A stretch of 64,000 nucleotides of DNA from Sinimarinibacterium arenosum (lineage in GTDB: Bacteria > Pseudomonadota > Gammaproteobacteria > Nevskiales > Nevskiaceae), in assembly GCF_005047655.1 (NCBI RefSeq), contig NZ_SUKF01000003.1, forward strand, positions 496,001 to 560,000, written 5' to 3'. Below are positions 39,345-48,776 of this stretch, piece after piece (position 1 is the stretch's first letter; the number at the start of each line of letters is the position of its first letter). The position numbers were made by a program, and so were the translations under genes. The notes below the pieces were generated by a model, which saw nothing but the letters and a program-made list of their open reading frames with translations, was not told the origin of the DNA and searched no databases.

Positions 39345-40865
39345 ATGACCACCATCCGCCAGGACGATTTCATCCAGTCGATCGCCGACGCCTTCCAGTA
39401 CATCAGCTGCTATCACCCGCTGGATTACATCCAGGCACTGGGTGAAGCCTACGAGCGGGAACAGAACCCGGCAGCCAAGGATGCGATTGCGCAGATCCTG
39501 ACGAATTCGCGCATGAGCGCCGAGGGCCGTCGACCGATCTGCCAGGACACCGGCATCGCCACGGTGTTCCTGAAGGTCGGCATGAATGTGCGCTGGGACG
39601 CCACGATGAGCGTCACCGACATGATCAATGAAGGTGTGCGCCGCGCCTACATGGACGAGAACAACAAGCTGCGCGCCTCGGTGCTGGCCGATCCGGCGGG
39701 CGCGCGCAAGAACACCAAGGACAACACCCCGGCGGTGATCCACTACGAGATCGTGGCCGGCGATGACGTCGAGGTGATCTGCGCCGCCAAGGGCGGCGGC
39801 TCCGAAGCCAAGTCCAAAATGGCCATGCTCAACCCGTCCGACTCGATCGTCGACTGGGTGCTGAAAACCGTGCCGACCATGGGTGCCGGCTGGTGCCCAC
39901 CGGGCATCCTGGGGATCGGCATCGGCGGCACGCCGGAGAAGGCGATGCTGCTGGCCAAGGAGTCACTGATGGCGCCGGTGGACATTCACGATCTGATCAA
40001 GCGCGGCCCCGCCAACCGGGCCGAAGAGCTACGTCTGGAACTGTACGAAAAGGTCAACGCACTGGGCATTGGCGCGCAGGGCCTCGGCGGTCTGACCACG
40101 GTCGTCGACGTCAAGGTGTTGGACTATCCGACCCACGCGGCCAACCTGCCGGTGGCGATGATCCCGAACTGCGCGGCGACCCGTCATGTGCACTTCCACC
40201 TGCACGGGGACGGCCCAGCGCATCTGCCGCCGCCGAAGCTCGAAGACTGGCCAAAAGTAACCTGGCAGGCCAACACCGAGACCTCAACCCGTGTCGATCT
40301 GGCGACGCTGACGCCCGAGCAGGTCGCATCATGGAAGCCCGGCCAGACGCTGCTGTTGAACGGCAAGATGCTGACCGGCCGCGACGCCGCGCACAAGCGC
40401 ATTGCCGACATGCTGGCCAAGGGCGAGAAACTGCCGGTCGACTTCACCAACCGCGTGATCTATTACGTCGGCCCGGTCGATCCGGTGCGCGACGAGGTCG
40501 TTGGCCCGGCGGGCCCGACCACGGCGACGCGCATGGACAAGTTCACCGAGACGATGCTGGCGCAGACCGGTCTGATTGCGATGGTCGGCAAGGCCGAGCG
40601 CGGTCCAGCGGCAATCGAGGCGATCCAGAAGCACAAGAGTGCCTATCTGATGGCGGTCGGCGGCGCCGCGTATCTGGTCGCCAAGGCGATCAAGGGCGCC
40701 AAGGTCGTTGGCTTCGAGGACCTGGGCATGGAAGCGATCTACGAGTTCGACGTCGTCGACATGCCGGTGACGGTTGCGGTCGACAGTCAGGGGACGTCCG
40801 TACACCAGACCGGGCCGAAGACCTGGCAGGCCAAGATCGGCAAGATTCCGGTCGTTAGCGCCTGA
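39345..40865 (+). CDS. Fumarate hydratase class I (4Fe-4S)
   Basis: A 506-residue single-chain class I fumarase. Cluster-ligand cysteines are in RRPICQDTGIATVF, MIPNCAATRH and in the GWCPPGILGIGIGG segment. The C-terminal half has GPAGPTTATRMDKFTE and VGKAERGPAA, typical of the FumA/FumB-type beta domain. It hydrates fumarate and is sensitive to oxygen and iron limitation, unlike the nearby FumC. The ATG at 39345 is the start; upstream 272 bases after the AAA+ gene have no ORF. A strong terminator follows, so it is probably transcribed alone. Confidence 0.95.
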   Translation: MTTIRQDDFIQSIADAFQYISCYHPLDYIQALGEAYEREQNPAAKDAIAQILTNSRMSAEGRRPICQDTGIATVFLKVGMNVRWDATMSVTDMINEGVRRAYMDENNKLRASVLADPAGARKNTKDNTPAVIHYEIVAGDDVEVICAAKGGGSEAKSKMAMLNPSDSIVDWVLKTVPTMGAGWCPPGILGIGIGGTPEKAMLLAKESLMAPVDIHDLIKRGPANRAEELRLELYEKVNALGIGAQGLGGLTTVVDVKVLDYPTHAANLPVAMIPNCAATRHVHFHLHGDGPAHLPPPKLEDWPKVTWQANTETSTRVDLATLTPEQVASWKPGQTLLLNGKMLTGRDAAHKRIADMLAKGEKLPVDFTNRVIYYVGPVDPVRDEVVGPAGPTTATRMDKFTETMLAQTGLIAMVGKAERGPAAIEAIQKHKSAYLMAVGGAAYLVAKAIKGAKVVGFEDLGMEAIYEFDVVDMPVTVAVDSQGTSVHQTGPKTWQAKIGKIPVVSA

Positions 40866-40891
40866 CCGGAGTCAGCGTTTGGATTGAATGG

Positions 40892-40925
40892 GCGCCCGGC
40901 TCCCTGGCCGGGCGCTTTCTTTTTG
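40892..40925 (+). terminator. Rho-independent terminator of the class I fumarase gene
   Basis: Stem GCGCCCGGC with GCCGGGCGC, six-base loop, followed by TTTCTTTTT, 27 bases after the stop. It also lies close to the 3' end of the convergent phosphate transporter gene. Confidence 0.9.
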
Positions 40926-40933
40926 GAGTTGCG

Positions 40934-42505
40934 CTAGGGCAGCAGTGCGCCGCGAATCGTAAAGAAGATCACAGCCGCCATCAGCGCCGACGCGGGCACG
41001 GTGATGATCCACGCTGCGACGATGCGCAGCACGACCGAGCGCTTGACCAGATTCTTCTGATGAACCTTGCGCAGTTGCTTGCGCTCCTGGTTTGAAATGG
41101 CGGAAACACCGGTTTTCGTACGTTGCTTGAGCTCTTTGAGCATGCGCCCTTTGTCTTCGATGCTCGCCGCCTCGAAGCGCTCGATAAAGGCTTCGACTTC
41201 ATCGTGCCCGGCGTCCTGCGCGTGATGGTGTTCGCGAATCTCAAGCAGGATTCGAGCATAGTTTGCCTTCAGATATTCCCGCAGAAAGCCGACACCAAAA
41301 ACCGCACCAATCGCGACATGTGTGGTGCTGATCGGCAGGCCAAGTTGGGATGCGATGATCACCGTGATCGCTGCCGACATCGCAATGCAGTAGGCCCGCA
41401 ACGGGTCGATCTCAGTGATCTCACTGCCGACAGTCCGTATGACACGGGGGCCGTACAGCGCCAGTCCGATCGAAAGCCCCAAAGCCCCCATCAGCATGAT
41501 CCAGAACGGCACGCGCGCCGACGTGCCGATGTGCGCGGTGCTGAGCGTGTCATGAATGGCTGCCAGCGGACCGATTGCGTTCGCCACGTCATTGGATCCG
41601 TGGGCAAAACTCAGCAGGGCGGCAGCGAACATCAAAGGCACGGTGAACAGCCGGTTGAGACTTTCGCGGTCATTGCCAAGCAAATGTTCGCGCTGGGCAT
41701 AGCGACGCAGCATGACCACGTAGGTCACCGTGCCGGCACCGGCGCCGACGAATACAGCAGCCATGAACGGGACGCTGAACAGATGCTTGAGCCCCTTCAG
41801 CAACAGATAGCTCACAAACGCCCAGGCCATCAGCCCGAGCAGGATCGGCACAACGCGCCGCGCAGCCGCCATCAGATCAGCCTGATACACGATGTAGCGC
41901 TTGATGGCGTAGAGAATCGCCGCCGCGATGATGCCCCCGAACAGCGGCGAAACCACCCAGCTCGCCACGATCTGCGACATCTTCGACCAATTGGCGACAT
42001 CCCAACCCGATGCGGCGACGCCGGCACCCAGTACCGCCCCCACAATCGAATGAGTCGTCGATACCGGCGCGCCGGCCCAGGTCGCGAGATTGAGCCAGAG
42101 CGCTCCGGCCAACAGAGCCGCCATCATCAACCACACGAACGTTGTGGTACTGCCAACATGGGCCGGATCGATGATGCCGCTCTTGATGGTGCCGACGACG
42201 TCGCCGCCAGCAATCAGGGCACCCAGCGCCTCGAAGACGCCTGCGATGACAATGGCCTGCGCAAGTGTGATCGCGCGCGCACCGACTGCGGGGCCCACGT
42301 TGTTGGCAACGTCGTTGGCGCCGATGTTCATCGCCATGTAGGCGCCGAACACGGCGGCGATCACCATGGTCATGCTTAAGCCGCTGGCCTGAACTCCGGT
42401 GAAGACCGCCACAGCGGCCATGAACAACAGGGACAGGCCCAACTTCAGCGGTTTCACCGCCGCCGCGTACGGCGACGCGGAATCCTTGATCTCTGGAACA
42501 TTCAT
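40934..42505 (-). CDS. PiT-family inorganic phosphate transporter
   Basis: A 523-residue inner-membrane transporter of about 10 segments. The duplicated PiT signature is present as NIGANDVANNVGPAVG and FAHGSNDVANAIGPLA, with matching APVSTTHSIVGAVLG and LPISTTHVAIGAVFG motifs. A cytoplasmic loop rich in charged residues (EIREHHHAQDAGHDEVE, then KELKQRTKTG) precedes the last helices. It imports phosphate with a cation, or a metal-phosphate complex. An open frame upstream to 42586 is not conserved; the ATG at 42505 starts at the conserved part. It is convergent with the fumarase. Confidence 0.95.
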   Translation of the reverse strand: MNVPEIKDSASPYAAAVKPLKLGLSLLFMAAVAVFTGVQASGLSMTMVIAAVFGAYMAMNIGANDVANNVGPAVGARAITLAQAIVIAGVFEALGALIAGGDVVGTIKSGIIDPAHVGSTTTFVWLMMAALLAGALWLNLATWAGAPVSTTHSIVGAVLGAGVAASGWDVANWSKMSQIVASWVVSPLFGGIIAAAILYAIKRYIVYQADLMAAARRVVPILLGLMAWAFVSYLLLKGLKHLFSVPFMAAVFVGAGAGTVTYVVMLRRYAQREHLLGNDRESLNRLFTVPLMFAAALLSFAHGSNDVANAIGPLAAIHDTLSTAHIGTSARVPFWIMLMGALGLSIGLALYGPRVIRTVGSEITEIDPLRAYCIAMSAAITVIIASQLGLPISTTHVAIGAVFGVGFLREYLKANYARILLEIREHHHAQDAGHDEVEAFIERFEAASIEDKGRMLKELKQRTKTGVSAISNQERKQLRKVHQKNLVKRSVVLRIVAAWIITVPASALMAAVIFFTIRGALLP

Positions 42506-42697
42506 GTGAAAGTCGATGGTTCTTTGAAGTATTTGTTGTTGCGCTCTGCGGCGCCCTTGAATGCCGCCAGCGGTTAATTGTTTCACGAACGTCCCGTTTG
42601 ACGCGCGGGAGCAACGCTGATGATTCGCCAGCGGCTACGCACACACCTACGTTTGCGCGATAATCCGTGCCTTCCCTGCATCCGCTCCCCCGGCATC

Positions 42698-43207
42698 ATG
42701 ACTCTTACATTTCGCCAGTTTTCCCTGCTGGGTTTCATCGGCTGCGTCGGTGGCATGGCGTTTGCGCTGTATTTGCAGTATTTCAGGGACTACGAACCTT
42801 GTCCGATGTGCATTTTCCAGCGCATGGCCATGATTGGCGCTGCGACGGCGTTCCTGCTTGGTGCATTACACGCACCAAAAGCCGGCGGCCGCTGGGTCTA
42901 CGCGGGGTTGGCCGCGCTGACATCACTCGGCGGTGCGATCATCGCCGGACGTCATGTCTGGCTGCAGTCGCTGCCGCCGGATCAGGTTCCAGCGTGCGGC
43001 CCGACCTTGGACTATCTGCTTGACATGCTGCCCGTGATGGAAGTGGTCACGATGGTGTTCAAGGGCGACGGCAACTGCGCGAAGATCGACGCCCAGTGGC
43101 TGGGCCTGTCGCTGCCGATGTGGACCTTGATCACCTTTATCGGTTTTGTGCTGTATTCGCTGTTGCTCCCCATACTTGCTACGACGTTTGAGAGGAAATC
43201 CAGATGA
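42698..43207 (+). CDS. dsbB: Disulphide bond formation protein B
   Basis: A 169-residue inner-membrane quinone oxidoreductase with four transmembrane helices. The first periplasmic pair Cys-x2-Cys is in EPCPMCIFQRM, with the following Arg needed for quinone interaction. The second periplasmic pair is at DQVPACGPTLDYLL and KGDGNCAKID. It reoxidises DsbA using ubiquinone. No dsbA is in the window. The ATG at 42698 is chosen over an open frame to 42620 because the hydrophobic helix begins there. Its stop overlaps the rraA start by four bases (ATGA). Confidence 0.95.
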   Translation: MTLTFRQFSLLGFIGCVGGMAFALYLQYFRDYEPCPMCIFQRMAMIGAATAFLLGALHAPKAGGRWVYAGLAALTSLGGAIIAGRHVWLQSLPPDQVPACGPTLDYLLDMLPVMEVVTMVFKGDGNCAKIDAQWLGLSLPMWTLITFIGFVLYSLLLPILATTFERKSR

Positions 43208-43695
43208 GCTTTGCCACCACTGACCTGTCCGACAGCCACCCCGAAGCCCAGTGCGCTGACCCGGTCTTCGGCGATTTTGGCGGCCTGCTCGCATTCCACG
43301 GCCAGATCGTGACGCTCAAGGTATTCGAGGACAACGCCATGGTGCGTGCGTTGCTGGAAGAAAAGGGCGACGGCAAGGTGCTGGTCGTCGATGGCGGCGG
43401 TTCCCTGCGCTGTGCCCTGGTCGGGGGCAACCTCGCTGCGCTGGGCGTCGAAAATGGCTGGTCCGGCATTGTCGTCAACGGCTGCGTGCGTGATTCCGAC
43501 GAGCTCAGCGAGCATGAAATTGGCATCAAGGCGATCGCTGTTCATCCGCGCAAATCCGAGAAGGGTCTGCATACCGGGCGCCGCGACCGTGTCGTCAGTT
43601 TTGCTGGCGTGACGTTTGAGCCCGGCATGTGGCTGTATGCCGATGGCGATGGCATCGTGGTTTCCGAGAGTGCGATTCATCCACAGGGAGATTGA
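43204..43695 (+). CDS. RraA family protein (RNase E regulator / aldolase-like)
   Basis: A 163-residue protein with the RraA fold: FGDFGGLLAFHGQIVTLKVFE, KVLVVDGGGSLRCALVGGN, and WSGIVVNGCVRDSDEL, where Arg and Asp of VRDSD are the metal/substrate residues conserved in the HMG/CHA aldolase superfamily. The family contains both the RNase E inhibitor RraA and 4-hydroxy-4-methyl-2-oxoglutarate aldolases, which are hard to separate by sequence. The fused reading with dsbB is via ATGA overlap, so the pair is coupled. The biological link between the two is not obvious. Confidence 0.88.
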   Translation: MSFATTDLSDSHPEAQCADPVFGDFGGLLAFHGQIVTLKVFEDNAMVRALLEEKGDGKVLVVDGGGSLRCALVGGNLAALGVENGWSGIVVNGCVRDSDELSEHEIGIKAIAVHPRKSEKGLHTGRRDRVVSFAGVTFEPGMWLYADGDGIVVSESAIHPQGD

Positions 43696-43779
43696 CGCCG
43701 TCGGCGCGTATTCCTGCCGCATTGGGATATTGAGCATTCGCACGCCTGGTAGCAGGCACGCCTAGTTTCGAGAAATCAT

Positions 43780-44883
43780 ATGAGTCTCATTTGCATGCCT
43801 CGCCGTGTGCTGGGTGCCGCATTGCTCGCCATCATGCTGGCGGGCTGTGGCTCCGATCCGGAAACGGTTGATGTCGTGGTGGTGGAGCAGCCTCAAGCGG
43901 CCCCGTCCAGCGCCTGCGCAGCGTCATTCGATCCGTCAAAGATCGCTTCAGGCGACGATTGCGCCCCCAAGTCGGGCGCATACTGCCCGCAGGGCAATAA
44001 CGGATTGGTTGTTTTGCAACCGAATCCCATTCCCTGCGATGGCGTAACGGTCAGCACGCATGCCGTCAATGCGGCCGGACTCAGCAGCGACTATCTGGCA
44101 CTGCATGGAAATGGCTCGTTCGACGCCATTTACCTGGCCCTGCATTATCTCGGCGCCAACACCGGCACCTTTGCGAATGTGGCACGCCTGCCAGAGCTGG
44201 CCAAAGCACGTCGCGTGCTGGTCATCGTGCCCCAGGCACCGTCGCCGCCTGGACTCAGCCTGACCTCGCGCTGGCCGGTGAACCCCCAGTTCGATCCCGT
44301 CGATCAGTACGTTCACTACCTTGACGCGGTCGTCAGCGACGCGCGTGAGCGGTTCAGTGTCGGAGATATTCCGGTCTATGTCGCAGGACTGTCCAATGGT
44401 GCTGTCATGGCCTACCACTACGCGTGTCGTAGCGGCGTGCCCAGTGCAATCGAGGCTGTTGCGGGCGACATCAGCGATACTGCATTCAGCGAGTGTGCGC
44501 CGTCACACGCCGTCAGTAGCGTGATCGTCCACGGCACTGCGGATGTCGTTACGCCTTATGAAGGATTGTTGGGCTTGACTGCTTCAATCCCGCAAGTTCA
44601 CAGCCTTTTTCGCAACGCAGGTGGCTGCTCGCTTGACGATACGCGTACCGCGATGCCGAAGGTGGAGGATCCACTGTTGGTTACGATTTTCGACAGTGGA
44701 GTCTGCGGGGACAGAAGTCGACACCTGCTGGTCAAGGTCGACGGAGGGGGGCACACGTGGCCAGGTCATCCGCAAGGTGAAACGACGAACCTCAGCATGC
44801 TGGGTTTGCTGGGGCCGCGTACCGCGAATTTCGATGCGACGCTCCAGGGTTTCGATCTGTTGCGTCTTTCTGCCACCCGTTAA
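43780..44883 (+). CDS. Lipoprotein alpha/beta hydrolase, PHB-depolymerase/esterase-like
   Basis: A 367-residue exported lipoprotein. The lipobox is LAGC (Cys23), then a linker with Val and Pro. A Cys-rich segment precedes the hydrolase domain. The nucleophile elbow is GLSNG (VAGLSNGAVMAY), the acid is probably Asp in VHGTADVVTPYEG, and the His is in GGGHTWPGHP, a motif shared with the polyhydroxyalkanoate depolymerase/feruloyl esterase (LpqC-like) family. It would act on an ester in the periplasm or at the cell surface. The polymer or lipid substrate is unknown. It is a single gene upstream of the malate synthase promoter. Confidence 0.82.
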   Translation: MSLICMPRRVLGAALLAIMLAGCGSDPETVDVVVVEQPQAAPSSACAASFDPSKIASGDDCAPKSGAYCPQGNNGLVVLQPNPIPCDGVTVSTHAVNAAGLSSDYLALHGNGSFDAIYLALHYLGANTGTFANVARLPELAKARRVLVIVPQAPSPPGLSLTSRWPVNPQFDPVDQYVHYLDAVVSDARERFSVGDIPVYVAGLSNGAVMAYHYACRSGVPSAIEAVAGDISDTAFSECAPSHAVSSVIVHGTADVVTPYEGLLGLTASIPQVHSLFRNAGGCSLDDTRTAMPKVEDPLLVTIFDSGVCGDRSRHLLVKVDGGGHTWPGHPQGETTNLSMLGLLGPRTANFDATLQGFDLLRLSATR

Positions 44884-44929
44884 GTTTGCGCAGACTGCAA
44901 TTCCCCGGGGTGCGCATCCCGCAGTTTCA

Positions 44930-44958
44930 TTGCGCCTGCGGGGTCGCTTGGCTATAGT
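44930..44958 (+). promoter_or_regulatory. Candidate sigma-70 promoter of aceB
   Basis: TTGCGC (44930-44935) and TATAGT (44953-44958) are 17 bases apart, 48 bases before the ATG of aceB. The -10 element is a good match, the -35 is partial. Confidence 0.5.
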
Positions 44959-45006
44959 TCGGCGCCGCGCGGTACCCGTCACACAATCGTTATCGAGAGG
45001 TCAGCA

Positions 45007-46596
45007 ATGAGCGCAGTCAAGGGCGTCGAAATCACCGGAGCATTGAGCCCGGCTTACAACAAGATTCTGACCCCGGAGGCGCTCAAGTTTGTCGCCAAGC
45101 TGGTCCGTAAACACGGCCCGACGCGCGACAAGCTGCTGGCCTATCGCGAGCAGCGCCAGGCGCTGGTCGACAGCAAGAAGCTCAAGCTGGGCTTTCTCAA
45201 GGAAACCAAGAAGGTCCGTGACGGCAAGTGGAAGGTCGCCGGCATTCCGGCCGATCTGCAGGATCGTCGCGTCGAGATCACCGGTCCGGTCGACCGCAAG
45301 ATGGTGATCAACGCGCTGAACTCGGGCGCCAAGTGCTTCATGGCGGACTTCGAGGATTCGGCCAGCCCGACCTGGGACCTGATGATGGAGGGGCAGATCA
45401 ATCTGCGCGACGCCGTCAATCGCAAGATCTCGTTCACCTCGCCGGAAGGCAAGAAGTACGCGCTGAACAAGGACATCGCCACGCTGATCGTGCGTCCGCG
45501 CGGCTGGCACCTGGACGAAAAGCACATCCTGATCGACGGCAAGCCCGCTCCGGGCGGCATTGTCGACTTTGCGCTGTTCTTCTTCCACAACGCGCAGACG
45601 CAGCTGAAGAAGGGCACCGGCCCGTACTTCTATCTTCCGAAGATGCAGTCGCATCTCGAAGCGCGCCTGTGGAACAACATCTTCAATGACGCACAGGATC
45701 TGCTGAAGATTCCGCGCAAGACCATCAAGGCCACGGTGCTGATCGAGACGATCTGGGCCGCGTTCGAGATGGAAGAGATCCTGTACGAGCTGCGCAACCA
45801 CATCGTGGCACTGAACTGTGGTCGCTGGGACTACATCTTCAGCTTCATCAAGACCTACCGGAACCATGCGGACCGCATGATCCCGGACCGCCAGAGCGTC
45901 GGCATGGACCGGCACTTCCTGGACAGCTACTCCAAGCTGCTGTGCCAGACCTGCCACAAGCGCGGCGCGATGGCGATGGGCGGCATGGCCGCGTTCATCC
46001 CGATCAAGGGCGACGAAGCCAAGAACAAGGCGGTATTCGACAAGGTCCGCGCCGACAAGCTGCGCGAGGTCAACAACGGCCACGACGGCACCTGGGTCGC
46101 GCATCCGGGCTTGGTCAGCGTCGCGATGGAGGTGTTCGACCAGAACATGCCGGGACCGAACCAGCTCGACAATCTGTGCCAGAGCTACAAGATCAAGGCA
46201 AGCGATCTGCTGGAGCTGCCGACGGGCGACATCACCGAAGGCGGGCTGCGCAACAACATCAACGTCGGCATCCAGTACATCGAGGCGTGGATCTCCGGCA
46301 ACGGCTGCGTGCCGCTGCACAACCTGATGGAAGACGCCGCTACCGCCGAAATTTCGCGCACCCAGCTGTGGCAGTGGCTGCGTCACGGCGCGGTGATGAA
46401 GGACAAGCGCAAGGTCACGCGTGAACTGGTGCTGCAGATCGTCGACGAAGAATTGGCGGCAGTGCGCAAGGAACTCGGTGATGCGCGCTTTTATGCAGGC
46501 CGCTTCGCGGAAGCGGCAGGTATCTTTGCGCGCATGTCGACTGCGACGCGCTGCGCAGACTTCCTGACCTTGCCGGCCTACGCTTACCTCGACTAG
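45007..46596 (+). CDS. aceB: Malate synthase A
   Basis: A 529-residue enzyme of the AceB type (E. coli 533). It begins VKGVEITGALSPAYNKILTPEAL; DFEDSASPTWDLMMEGQINL contains the acidic Mg-binding region, and VRPRGWHLDEKHI and ALNCGRWDYIFSFIK are family signatures with the catalytic Arg. It condenses glyoxylate and acetyl-CoA to malate in the glyoxylate shunt. GAGAGG precedes the ATG. A 12-base-pair hairpin follows the stop, closing the unit. Isocitrate lyase lies 8.4 kb further on; the biosynthetic cluster separates them. Confidence 0.97.
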   Translation: MSAVKGVEITGALSPAYNKILTPEALKFVAKLVRKHGPTRDKLLAYREQRQALVDSKKLKLGFLKETKKVRDGKWKVAGIPADLQDRRVEITGPVDRKMVINALNSGAKCFMADFEDSASPTWDLMMEGQINLRDAVNRKISFTSPEGKKYALNKDIATLIVRPRGWHLDEKHILIDGKPAPGGIVDFALFFFHNAQTQLKKGTGPYFYLPKMQSHLEARLWNNIFNDAQDLLKIPRKTIKATVLIETIWAAFEMEEILYELRNHIVALNCGRWDYIFSFIKTYRNHADRMIPDRQSVGMDRHFLDSYSKLLCQTCHKRGAMAMGGMAAFIPIKGDEAKNKAVFDKVRADKLREVNNGHDGTWVAHPGLVSVAMEVFDQNMPGPNQLDNLCQSYKIKASDLLELPTGDITEGGLRNNINVGIQYIEAWISGNGCVPLHNLMEDAATAEISRTQLWQWLRHGAVMKDKRKVTRELVLQIVDEELAAVRKELGDARFYAGRFAEAAGIFARMSTATRCADFLTLPAYAYLD

Positions 46597-46620
46597 GCTG
46601 CAAGCGGACGACGGATCCGG

Positions 46621-46647
46621 ATGAGGGCGCGGCTACCGCGCCCTCAT
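46621..46647 (+). terminator. Terminator-like hairpin after aceB
   Basis: A perfect 12-base-pair stem (ATGAGGGCGCGG with CCGCGCCCTCAT) with a three-base loop, 24 bases after the aceB stop, followed by CATTTGTG. The T tract is weak. The darA-like gene starts 31 bases later. Confidence 0.7.
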
Positions 46648-46678
46648 CATTTGTGAGGCCGTGAACGGGGAGCATTGG

Positions 46679-47629
46679 GTGGGCAAGCGGATCCTGGCGG
46701 TGTACTTCTCGCAGACCGGGCAGCTCAAGCGCTGCGCGGAGGCGATGGCCGCGCCGGTGCAGGCGGATCCGCAGATCGCGCTGGACTGGTGCGAATTGCG
46801 TCCGCAGGCGCCGTATCCGTTCCCATGGCCGTTCTTCACGTTCTTCGACCAGTTTCCGGAGACCGTGCATCTGGTGCCGCCGGCGCTGGAACCGCTGCAG
46901 ATTCCCGCGCAGCGTTACGACCTGATCGTGCTGGCATATACGGTGTGGTTTCTGTCGCCGGCGCCGCCGGTCACCGCATTTCTGAAATCCGACACAGGCC
47001 GGGCGCTGCTGCACGACACGCCGGTGATCACCCTGATCGCCTGTCGCAACATGTGGCACATGGCGCAGGAACAGGTAAAAGCGTTGCTGGCCGACGCCGG
47101 CGCGCGTCTGTCCGACAACGTCGTGCTGACCGACGCCGGCAGCAGCCTTGCCACCTTCATCACCACGCCGCGCTGGATGCTGACCGGACGCACCGATCCG
47201 CTGTGGGGACTGCCGGCACCGGGCATCCGCGATTCGGAGATCGCAGCGACGCGTCGTTTCGGCGATGCGATCGTCACAGCGCTGCATGAGAACCGGGTGG
47301 ATGGACGCACGCCGGTGCTTAGCGGACTCGGCGCGGTCGATGCCGACGTGCGACTGGTGCCCAGCGAGAAGATCGGACGTCGCAGTTTCTATCTGTGGGG
47401 CAAGCTGATCCGCGCCTGCGGCAAGCCCGGCGCGGCGGCACGCAAACCGGCCCTCGCGCTGTATGCCGTGTTTCTGGTGCTGATGATCGTGACCGTGGTA
47501 CCGGTCACGATGCTGTTGCGTGCGCTGCTGCGTCCGCTGACGCGGCGCCGCCAGGCGGCGCAGAAAGCCTATTTCGAACAACCCTCCGGCAGCTCGCGGC
47601 TGCGCCTCGACGAGCGCGCGCATGGCTGA
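46679..47629 (+). CDS. DarA-like flavodoxin-fold enzyme (dialkylresorcinol aromatase type)
   Basis: A 316-residue protein with an N-terminal flavodoxin-like domain (KRILAVYFSQTGQLKRC) and LIVLAYTVWFLSPAPPVTAFLKS, and a C-terminal membrane segment (LALYAVFLVLMIVTVVPVTMLL). Sequences of this family are annotated as dialkylresorcinol condensing enzymes DarA; published work on dialkylresorcinol synthesis in Photorhabdus-type bacteria assigns DarA as the aromatase and DarB as the ketosynthase/cyclase. I chose the GTG at 46679 because GGGGAG sits six bases upstream; another GTG at 46661 adds six residues. It overlaps the darB-like gene by eight bases. Confidence 0.8.
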   Translation: MGKRILAVYFSQTGQLKRCAEAMAAPVQADPQIALDWCELRPQAPYPFPWPFFTFFDQFPETVHLVPPALEPLQIPAQRYDLIVLAYTVWFLSPAPPVTAFLKSDTGRALLHDTPVITLIACRNMWHMAQEQVKALLADAGARLSDNVVLTDAGSSLATFITTPRWMLTGRTDPLWGLPAPGIRDSEIAATRRFGDAIVTALHENRVDGRTPVLSGLGAVDADVRLVPSEKIGRRSFYLWGKLIRACGKPGAAARKPALALYAVFLVLMIVTVVPVTMLLRALLRPLTRRRQAAQKAYFEQPSGSSRLRLDERAHG

Positions 47630-48776
47630 GGTCTTCATCACCCGACTGGCCAGCGCGTTACCGAATGCGCCGGTCGACAACGACGACATCGAAGCCGTGC
47701 TTGGCCAGGTCGGGGATCGACCGTCGCGCGCCCGCGCCCTGGTATTGCGCAACAACGGTATCCGCCGCCGGCACTATGCGATCGATCCGGCGACCGGGAC
47801 GCTCACGCACACCAACGCGCAACTGACTGCCGAAGCCGTACGCGGTCTGGTCGGTGACGATTTCGCGCTGGACGATATCGACGTCCTTGCCTGCGGCACC
47901 AGCTCGCCGGACCAGCTGATGCCGAATCACGCAGTGATGGTTCACGGCGAACTCGGCCAGCGCAGCTGCGAAGTCGTCTCCACCTCCGGGATCTGCGTCA
48001 GCGGCGTGATGTCGCTGAAGTACGCGGACCTGGCGATCCGCGCCGGACAGGCCAGCACCGCGGTCGCCACCGGCTCCGAACTCGCTTCGTCGTTCATGCG
48101 CGCCGGCAACTTCGCCGCGGAAAATGCCGCGCGGGTCGCGGCGCTGGAGAAGCGTCCGGCACTGGCCTTCGAGAAGGACTTCCTGCGCTGGATGCTGTCC
48201 GACGGCGCTGCCGCGGCCTTGCTGCGGGACCGGCCGAACCCCGCAGGGCTGTCGCTGCAGATCGAATGGATCGATCAGTTTTCCTTCGCCAACGAACTGC
48301 AGCCGTGCATGTATGCCGGCGCGGACAAGGACGCCACCGGACGCCTGGTCGGCTGGCGCGAATTCGCTTCGGCCCAGGAGATCGCGGAGCGCTCGGTGAT
48401 GTCGGTCAAGCAGGATGTGCGCCTGCTCGAAGATGGCATCCGCTACAGCGCCCGCGCCGGCTTCGAGGCAATGATCGCGCGGCGCGGCATTGCCGCGGAT
48501 TCGGTCGACTGGTATCTGCCACACTATTCCTCGGCGCATTTCCGTCAGGTCATGTTCGAGGTGATGCCGGAACACTGGCGCATTCCACAGTCACGCTGGT
48601 TCACCAACCTGAGTGAGCGCGGCAATGTCGGCTCGGCGTCGATGTATCTGATGATCGAGGAGCTGCTGGCGTCGGGACGTCTGACTCCCGGCCAGCGCCT
48701 GCTGTGTTTCGTGCCGGAAAGCGGGCGCTTCTCGATCGCCTTCGTGTGCCTGCGCGTGGTCGGAGCCGGCGCATGA
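47622..48776 (+). CDS. DarB-like beta-ketoacyl-ACP synthase III
   Basis: A 384-residue thiolase-fold enzyme of the KAS III/DarB group. The catalytic triad is complete: Cys125 (STSGICVSG), His301 (WYLPHYSS) and Asn335 (SERGNVGSAS). DarB joins two acyl chains by Claisen condensation and closes the ring before aromatisation by DarA. The gene overlaps darA by eight bases and the small HTH-like gene by four, so it is the centre of a coupled operon. A conventional KAS III role is unlikely given the neighbours; the chain lengths used are unknown. Confidence 0.85.
   Translation: MAEVFITRLASALPNAPVDNDDIEAVLGQVGDRPSRARALVLRNNGIRRRHYAIDPATGTLTHTNAQLTAEAVRGLVGDDFALDDIDVLACGTSSPDQLMPNHAVMVHGELGQRSCEVVSTSGICVSGVMSLKYADLAIRAGQASTAVATGSELASSFMRAGNFAAENAARVAALEKRPALAFEKDFLRWMLSDGAAAALLRDRPNPAGLSLQIEWIDQFSFANELQPCMYAGADKDATGRLVGWREFASAQEIAERSVMSVKQDVRLLEDGIRYSARAGFEAMIARRGIAADSVDWYLPHYSSAHFRQVMFEVMPEHWRIPQSRWFTNLSERGNVGSASMYLMIEELLASGRLTPGQRLLCFVPESGRFSIAFVCLRVVGAGA

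Noticed and set aside
45001-46386. 461-residue minus-strand open frame opposite aceB
   Set aside because: Shadow of malate synthase codon bias; no family features.
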